Positions 57,807 to 64,000 of a DNA stretch of 64,000 bases are shown piece after piece. The notes beneath the pieces are model-generated. The model was not told where the DNA came from, ran no database searches, and saw nothing but the letters and a program-made list of their open reading frames with translations. A program made the position numbers and the translations under genes. The stretch's first letter is position 1. Each line of letters opens with the position of its first letter. The stretch is from Rhodotorula mucilaginosa (lineage: Eukaryota > Basidiomycota > Microbotryomycetes > Sporidiobolales > Sporidiobolaceae), in assembly GCA_034406715.1 (NCBI GenBank), contig CP137867.1, forward strand, positions 496,001 to 560,000. The letters run 5' to 3'.

Positions 57807-59803
57807 CTATCGGCCCTTGCCGGTTGCGGCGCGCAATTCTACGATCGATTCGACAACGTGCTCCGCCTCGACGTAGCCGATGATCTTTTCAATGTCGGAA
57901 CTGGATGTTGCGCAGGCGCGTCAGCGATCGAGAGCCCTTTTCTTTCGCGCAAGAAAGCTGCAACAGAGGAAAGAAAGAAAGAGCGCACCTTCGGTGTCCC
58001 TTGACACGGTCGATTTCGACCGAGTTGTAATTGCTCAAGCCGCGTCCAAACTCGATCACCTCGTCCTCGTCCGTTTGGACTGATGCGGCGACGACTTCTC
58101 CGGCGCCCTCGCCGCGCTCCTCGAGTCGGAGAGTGTCCATGTTCTCCGCGACGAGCCGCTGCTCGTCGCGCTCGTCGTCATCGTCGGTCGCCCTCCTCCC
58201 GCGAGACCATTGCCGGTCCGCAAAGTGATCCGGACTACTCGCTCGACTGAGTGTCCTCGGCTTTGCGTCCGACCCAGACGTCGTCGTCCCCCCCCGAGCC
58301 GCCAGCGTCCGAGGATCATCACTCCGCCCGCGACTGCGAGTTCGATCACGTTCCGCAGTCGCCGGCGTCGTCGTCGTCGATGCCGCGGCGCCTCCTCGTT
58401 TCCTCCTCAGGACACAGACGCGCACCGCCTGCCCCGCTGCGAACGCGCCTTCGACGCGAATAACTCCAGCCGCCAAGAGCCGACCGCCGTTACCGCTCCC
58501 GCCGCCGTCGCGTTCGCCGCGGGTCAAGGCCCTGTAGGCGCCTTCGTCGACAAAGACGGTTCCTCGCGGGGTCAAGCCGTGCAGGATCCAGAATCGCCGA
58601 GACGACAGGGGAGAGATCTTGGGCGTGAAGAGAGTGTAGGGAGGGTGAGATTCGTCGATTGTTGAAGAAGAAGATGGGCGCGGGGTGGCGAATTCGACGC
58701 CCGGAAGGGCTGAAGGCGACGGCTCGCGAGGAGCGGCAGAACCGACGGGAGGGGCTTGATCTGTAGTAGGCAGGGATGCGGTCGCGCCGAGCATGGGTGA
58801 GGAAGGTACTGTCCGTGCCGAGTGGTTCTGGACAATGGTCAGGATTCGGGTCGGCATCGAGCCGAGCGTGATGACGGTCGCGCAGCCGGCGGCCGTCGCG
58901 AGTTCGGCGGCGATCAGCTTGGTCTCCATTCCACCCGTGCCGAGCGAAGATCCCAGCGTCGAGGTGCTGACTGAGTGGAAGTCGCAAAGCGTCAGAGACT
59001 TGCCAGACCTTGCGACTTGCGACGAAGTCCCGGGACAAATCCGACTCACCCAGTTTCCGTACCTCCTCGATATCGCGGACTTTGGACACTCGCCTCGCTC
59101 CGGGGACCCGTCTCGGGTTGTCTTCGTACAGGCCGTCGACGTCCGTCATCAAGAAGAGGTAGTCGGCGCCGCACATGCCGGCGGCGATGGCCGACAAGGT
59201 ATCGTTGTCGCCAAACTTGTTGATGTGCAGGATTTCGGAGACGGAGATGGTGTCGTTCTCGTTGATGATGGGGATGACACCGAGGGAGAGCAGAGTCGAG
59301 AGTGTCGTTGTGGCGTTGAGATATCGCGAGCGCTGCAGGTGGAGCATTTCGAGTCAGTTTTGTGCGGAAAGGTGACGAGAGCGTCGGGACCTTACGTCGG
59401 CAATGTCGTTCCTCGTCATGAGGATCTGTGCGATGGGTTGCTTAAGAGCGCCAAAGATCTGATCCCACAGCGCGATCAGCCGTCCCTGACCGATAGCGGC
59501 GAGGGCCTGCTTTTCTCCGATCGCGCGTTTCTTGCCAGTCTGCACGGCGGGGAGCTCCATCCGGTGCAAGCCCATGCCGACGGCGCCGGACGAGACGATG
59601 ACGACGCGGTGTCCGAGGGCGCGGAGGGCTACGCATGTCTCTGCGAGGGCCGAGAGGGTCGAGATTTGAGGGAAATGCGGCGGGTCCGGCTGCAAGATGG
59701 ACGATGAGCCTGCGGAAGCGGAGGCGGTCAGCACCATGACGGACGCTCTCGACGTCTCTGCAGACTCACCGAGTTTGATTACGACTGTGAGCGGGTTGAC
59801 CAT
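57807..59803 (-). CDS. pro1: Glutamate 5-kinase with C-terminal PUA domain
   Basis: Exons: 59803-59770, 59709-59396, 59332-59050, 58970-57989 and 57900-57807, giving 568 residues. It phosphorylates glutamate in the first step of proline synthesis. The amino-acid kinase domain shows TVVIKLGSSSIL at the start, then [79 protein letters not shown] and [19 protein letters not shown] domain follows ([40 protein letters not shown]). The protein is much longer than the usual about 370-430 residues. Ser/Pro-rich linkers separate the domains, and a roughly 130-residue Arg/Asp/Ser-rich insert interrupts the PUA before the final strand region ([30 protein letters not shown]). It diverges from the GSKIP-domain gene across 185 bp. 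Confidence 0.93.
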
Positions 59804-59988
59804 GACGAGCAGCGGCAAGAAAGCGACTGAGGAGGCGATCCGGCGCAAGGGAGAGCTCGGTCTATAGCGCGTCGGCTGGGCGTTCCAAGCTCTTTCACAG
59901 CGGCTGGCTCTGGTCTCGTACCGCTTCAGCTGAGCGTACGGCGGAAGACGGAAATGACGGAAGAGTCAAGCGGCTCTCTCACCCCACC
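59804..59988. promoter_or_regulatory. Short bidirectional promoter between glutamate 5-kinase and GSKIP-domain gene
   Basis: 185 bp separate the divergent ATGs. No individual element is identified. Confidence 0.4.
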
Positions 59989-60416
59989 ATGCCGACCGAG
60001 TTTGCTTCGAGCGAGCTGCAGCAAGCGCTGTCCGAGATTCCATGGGGCTACCGCAGCTACACGCTCTTGCCCGACGCTCCGACCAATCCAGGTGACGCTC
60101 GCGTCGAGATCCGCCTCCTCGACGGAGACTGCGACATGGTCACGGCGACTTGCGGAGACAGAGGCTGGACTCTAGTACATTGGTCAACCGGAGCAACACT
60201 AGTACGTTCTCTCTAATCCTGCGTCTCCTCCTGCCAAGAGCTGACAAGCGAGTCGGCGCCTTGCAGCCGGAACATCCGTTCGACACGCTCGACGACCTCA
60301 TGTTGGCCGTCTCGCCCGCGTTCGAAAGACTCCGCATCGAAAAGCTCCTCGAAAGCCTCGCCAATGCGGCCGACACGTCCTCGCCGCCAAAACCGAAATG
60401 GGCGTTTGAAGACTGA
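59989..60416 (+). CDS. Small GSKIP-domain-like protein
   Basis: Two exons, 59989-60201 and 60267-60416, give 120 residues. The C-terminal half (LPEHPFDTLDDLMLAVSPAF then LRIEKLLESLANA) has the spacing of the GSKIP domain: a His-x-Thr-x2-Leu-Leu-like strand-helix, an SPAF/SPAY turn, and a Leu-rich helix. The preceding strands (VTATCGDRGWTLVHW) fit the same small fold. GSKIP proteins bind GSK-3 kinases and, in animals, PKA; the domain also occurs in CLU-type proteins. No targeting signal is visible. The assignment rests on pattern memory only and the gene could belong to an unrelated small fungal family. Confidence 0.6.
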
Positions 60417-60696
60417 TGGCGTCCGAATCTCGTCTCCTCGGCAGCACGGCCGCGTTTCCATCTTCAGTCGCCGAAAAAAGAGTCGGCCTGGCGCCCGCTC
60501 AAAATCGATGGGGCGACACACGGACCGAAAAACGAGTCCGCTGCGTCCGACCTGCGCGGACCGTGAGGCCAGCGCTGCTCTCTTTCCGGGGCAGGAAACA
60601 CCCAGAACAGAGGCGAATTCAAGGGAGGTTCAAACAGCGGGGAAATTAGTTTCCCGTGTAGTAGAGAAACACTTGTTTAGTGATTGCCCCAGTCTC

Positions 60697-63600
60697 TCAA
60701 CCCCCTCGCTGCGCCTTGGCCGCCGCCATCCGCGCCTTGCGTTCCTCCCTCGCCTGTGCCAATCGAGCCGCCTTTTCCTCCTTGGTCAATGCCGCCGGCG
60801 CCGCCGCACCGGATGTCGTCGAACCAACTCCACTGGTGGCTGTCGTGCTGGCGGAAGCGATCGAGATGGCTGGGCTGGCGGAACGAGCTGTTGGTTGGAG
60901 CTCAGACGGAGGCGAGGCGAGAACGGTCGACGATGCGAGTGGTGCCAGGGTAGGCGCAGAGGAAGTGGTCACGGGAGGAGGAGGTGAGGAGATCGTATCG
61001 TCTGTGCCGGAGACAGTGGCCGGTTGCGCGGACTCAGCGCCGAAGAAAGGCGAGTCGGATTCGGGCGGTGGCGGCGGAATAGAAGAAGACCACGACGATC
61101 CGGCAGCCTCTTCGAACGGAGACGCCTCGACAGGAAGAGGTGGCGGCAAATAAGAGGAGCTGCTGCTGACGCCACCTGCTGCACGAGAAGTCACCGGCGA
61201 CGATGACCGCCGCTCTTCTTCGTCCCACGGGTTTTGTGGCGGCGGCGACCGCGATGGTGAAGGTGCAACAGCGGACACGATTGCCGCCTCCTCCTCCTTC
61301 TCCGACAGTGGAGGTTGCGAGATTGTTGGCTCGGCAACGGGGGCAAGTTCGGATCTGGTAGGCGGCGGTGGTGGAGGCGGCGCCGCTGCCATCGCGAGAA
61401 GGGCAGCGTCATTCCCTCGGCTCAGGATCGGCTTCCTCGCTGCCCCAACCACGGGTCGCGAACTCGCAGATCCCACAACAGCTCCTCGCGGTATCGGTTT
61501 CTTCTTCGGCGAGGCAGTCGTTGTGTCCGACTCGTCGAGGTCCCAGCTGTCAGTAGCGTCCATGTCCATCGGCAACCGCAACGAAGAGTTCTTGCTCGCA
61601 GCTCCGAGGCGCAACGAGCTGCCGCCACTGCTGCCAAGACGGCCTCCTCGCGCAGCAGGTCTCGGTCGTCCTCCTCCTCCGGTAGTCGCCGCGAGCCGGG
61701 CCGCCAGAGGATCAACTTTGAAATGGGACGGGTTCGGCTGCGTTCCCGTCTCGAATTCGTCTGACGCGATATGGGCAATCTCGCTATCAGCAAACGATCG
61801 GCGACGCTCTCGGGCGAAGAAAGGCACTCACTCCAGTCACCGTCGTCGTCGTGAACGTCCATCAGATCGCCGCCCCAATCCTCCGCCGGCTTGGACAACC
61901 CACCCGCAGCGCCGAGCGAACTGCCGTCGGTTCCGTTCGAGTCGACGCTCAGTCGACTTTGCCGACTCTCGCCGTTGACCCCGGGCGTGACGGGCAGCGA
62001 CGCCGAAGGCGACTGCACCTGCTTCTCGATCGGAGCAGCCAGTTCGGCCGAAGAGAGCTGCCAGTTGTTTCCGAGTCTTTTCAGCTGCCGCGCCTCTCTC
62101 TTCTCTATATGTATTCGAGGCAGGGCTCACCTTCTTGGACACGCTTGCAAACGCCCATCCCGCCAGAGCTCCAGCAGCGCCGGCCGCGTTCGTCGCCAGA
62201 CCAGGCTGAGTCTGCGCCGCCGCCTGCAGGGCGGGAGATTGTCCCGTCGGCGTATCGGGAATGACAGTATCGGGCTACATGTGCACGCGCGTGCGCGGAA
62301 AGTCGTCAGGATCTGCTGCATAGCAGCATTTTTTTTTTGTGTGTAAAGAGGACGCGACGCACCATGCTGGCGGTGAGGGCCTCGCACTTCTTGACAAACA
62401 TATCGATGGCTCGATAAGCTTGATCGCGAACGGTTCTGCGGCGCGGCGACGGCGGGAGAGAGCAAAAGAGAAAATCAGGCAAGGTTGACGACCGGGGACT
62501 TTGGTCTCGCCAAACGAAACGCACTTTTCCCTGTCGACGAGGCAGATACTCATCGCCGGAATGACCTTGCCCGCCAAGTCCTCCTTCTCAAACACTTCAC
62601 ACGTCGCCATGAGCGCCATCAGTCCCGCGATCCTCGCATGGACGAACGGGTCTCGGATCGCGCGCGCAAACGCCGGGATGAGGACTTTGCGCTGCGTCGA
62701 AGTCTGGAGGTGCCGCGAGAGGCGCGAGAGGAGGATACACGTGTTGGTGCGGATGCCCGGTTCGACGTCGGTTTGGGTCTTGCCGAGCACGCGGAGGAGG
62801 TCGTTGTTCAGGATCCGGTCGTTCAGCTGCACACGCGCGGGCTGATCAGTACCTCTGCTGTCTGGTCCTGAGCCGTTCTGCCTTTCCTGGAACTCACCTT
62901 GGGAGCGATGAGCGGGATGGCTTTTACTGTTGCCTCCCGAATGACGGGGACGACGTCGCCGAACCCGGTCTGGAGGTGCGGCCAGACTTTTTCGTTCACG
63001 TCCTTGTTGGTCAACCGGTCGGCGTACCGCTCGAGGTTCTCGAGCAAGGCCATTCGGATCGCGCGATCGGGCGTCGCGTACATGCGCACGATCGGTTGGA
63101 CAATCTCGCGCTGGTACCCTTTCTCGTCGTCGCCGATCCCACCTCCTCCTCCTCCTCCGTTCTGGTGGGAAGAAGAAGAGGAATCGGAAGCGAGGTCGAG
63201 GATGACGGGCAAGAGAGGAGCGCCTCCCGACCCGGACGAGAACTCGAACGTGTGCACGAGCGAAGGCAGGACCTTGTATTTGAGGAACCCGTTCGGCAAC
63301 GGCGGCGTCTTGGAATTGGCCGCGCCCGCCGCGATCGCTTTCAGGGTCCGGATCAAGAGGGTCCGTTCGTCCTCGGTCGCGAGGGCAAAGCCGTCGAGCG
63401 CGGCCGAGAGTTTGACCAACCGGTTCGAGGGCCACCAGCCTTCTGCGCCCGGGTGCTGACCGAGGTCGAGGAACGCGGTCGTTTTCAGTCGCGCGGCCGG
63501 GTTCGGGTTGCCGAGTCGTCGCCAAGGTTGGAACATCGCCGGAGGGAAGGAACCGCGCGTTTGGGGCAGGGCGGGCGTTTCGGAAGGGGAGGAAGGGGAG

Positions 63601-64000
63601 AGGAACGAATTCGGCAAGGGGCCGTTGAAGACGGTGTAGAGAAAGAGGTGCAAGAGGTACGAGTCGAGCGTCGATGGGTCGTATCTTTGCATTCCGGAGG
63701 GGGGGGGTTGATCGCAAGGTGTCAGTCTCGTTTCTGTATGGGAAAGAGCGAGCGCGCGACTCTACTCTTTGAGGGCGGTCCAGCCGCCTCTACGAACTTC
63801 TGGACTCGCGTGGGTTTTCGAGTCGGGCAAGAGTCCTCCAAAGTGCTGATATTGGGGTGATACGCGCGGTCAGTCCAGACTTCTCACGCGCGCTCTGAAA
63901 TCGCGGCAACGGCGACACTCACCCACATGACTGCGTCCGGTTCGTCCAACCTGGAGCAGACTTCCATCCCGCCGAGCTTCCACTCTCCACCCGGGGTGAC
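60697..64000 (-). CDS. SCYL1/CEX1-like pseudokinase with HEAT repeats, 3' part
   Basis: The gene runs off the right edge. Visible exons: >64000-63923, 63845-63766, 63684-62898, 62826-62525, 62435-62363, 62274-62131, 62057-61832 and 61760-60697, giving 917 residues. The first visible piece (PGGEWKLGGMEVCSRLDEPD) is the C-lobe start of the SCYL pseudokinase domain. EYDPSTLDSYLLHLFLYTVF follows at its end. HEAT-type helices then run through KYKVLPSLVHTFEF, PIVRMYATPDRAIRMALLEN, VIREATVKAIPLIAPK and RAIRDPFVHARIAGLMALMA. The rest is Ser/Pro/Gly-rich, ending in a basic helix EEKAARLAQAREERKARMAA. SCYL1/Cex1 links COPI and Golgi-ER traffic and, in yeast, nuclear tRNA export. The long disordered middle (about residues 500-850 of the visible part) is typical of fungal members. 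Confidence 0.88.

Overview
This window is nuclear DNA from a fungus, most likely a basidiomycete and probably a GC-rich Pucciniomycotina yeast. The evidence is high GC, many introns of about 45-80 nt (donors GTGAGT, GTACGT and GTGCGT; branch-like CTGAC/CTAAC close to the AG), long low-complexity tails on conserved proteins, and a white-collar-2 type photoreceptor partner with a GATA-type finger. No bacterial operons, rRNA, tRNA or CRISPR array were seen, and no virus-derived or transposon protein was recognised. Exon coordinates were built by hand from splice signals and reading-frame phase; every spliced model given with a full exon list closes in frame.

Left arm (1-18406), single-copy housekeeping genes: the 3' part of a DUF1776 gene with a (CA)n-filled intron; a LisH-CTLH-CRA RanBPM/GID-like gene; SAM37/metaxin and NCA2, two mitochondrial genes diverging from a 116-bp spacer; a wc-2 homologue; and a very large kinesin-4-like gene (about 2,086 aa).

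Centre (18908-34590), the unusual part: two related, unrecognised seven-membrane-segment genes, here called A and B, lie head-to-tail on the minus strand. A 4,692-bp segment carrying the 5' half of A and all of B is present in three almost identical direct tandem copies (20515-25206, 25207-29898, 29899-34590). The left breakpoint lies inside an intron of A. The array therefore holds one whole A, two A copies cut down to three membrane segments, and three whole B genes. Copies differ at only a handful of positions, including a small inversion private to copy 3.

Right arm (35526-64000): LIS1/PAC1; a 3-ketoacyl-CoA thiolase; an HpcH/HpaI aldolase; a HAM1-like gene, a 454-bp fragment of which is repeated next to the aldolase stop; a CTR copper transporter; TAP42 and RAB6/YPT6 diverging from a 168-bp spacer; a TB2/DP1/HVA22 (REEP/Yop1) gene; PFK-2/FBPase-2 with 15-nt and 6-nt exons; glutamate 5-kinase and a GSKIP-domain gene diverging from a 185-bp spacer; and the 3' part of an SCYL1/CEX1 pseudokinase gene running off the right edge.

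No pathway is clustered here. Shared themes are mitochondrial outer membrane and ATP synthase expression (SAM37, NCA2), microtubule motors and dynein regulation (kinesin, LIS1), Golgi/ER membrane shape and traffic (RAB6, YOP1-like, SCYL1) and TOR/PP2A or glycolytic control (TAP42, PFK2). The likeliest undescribed biology is the freshly amplified seven-segment membrane-protein locus.
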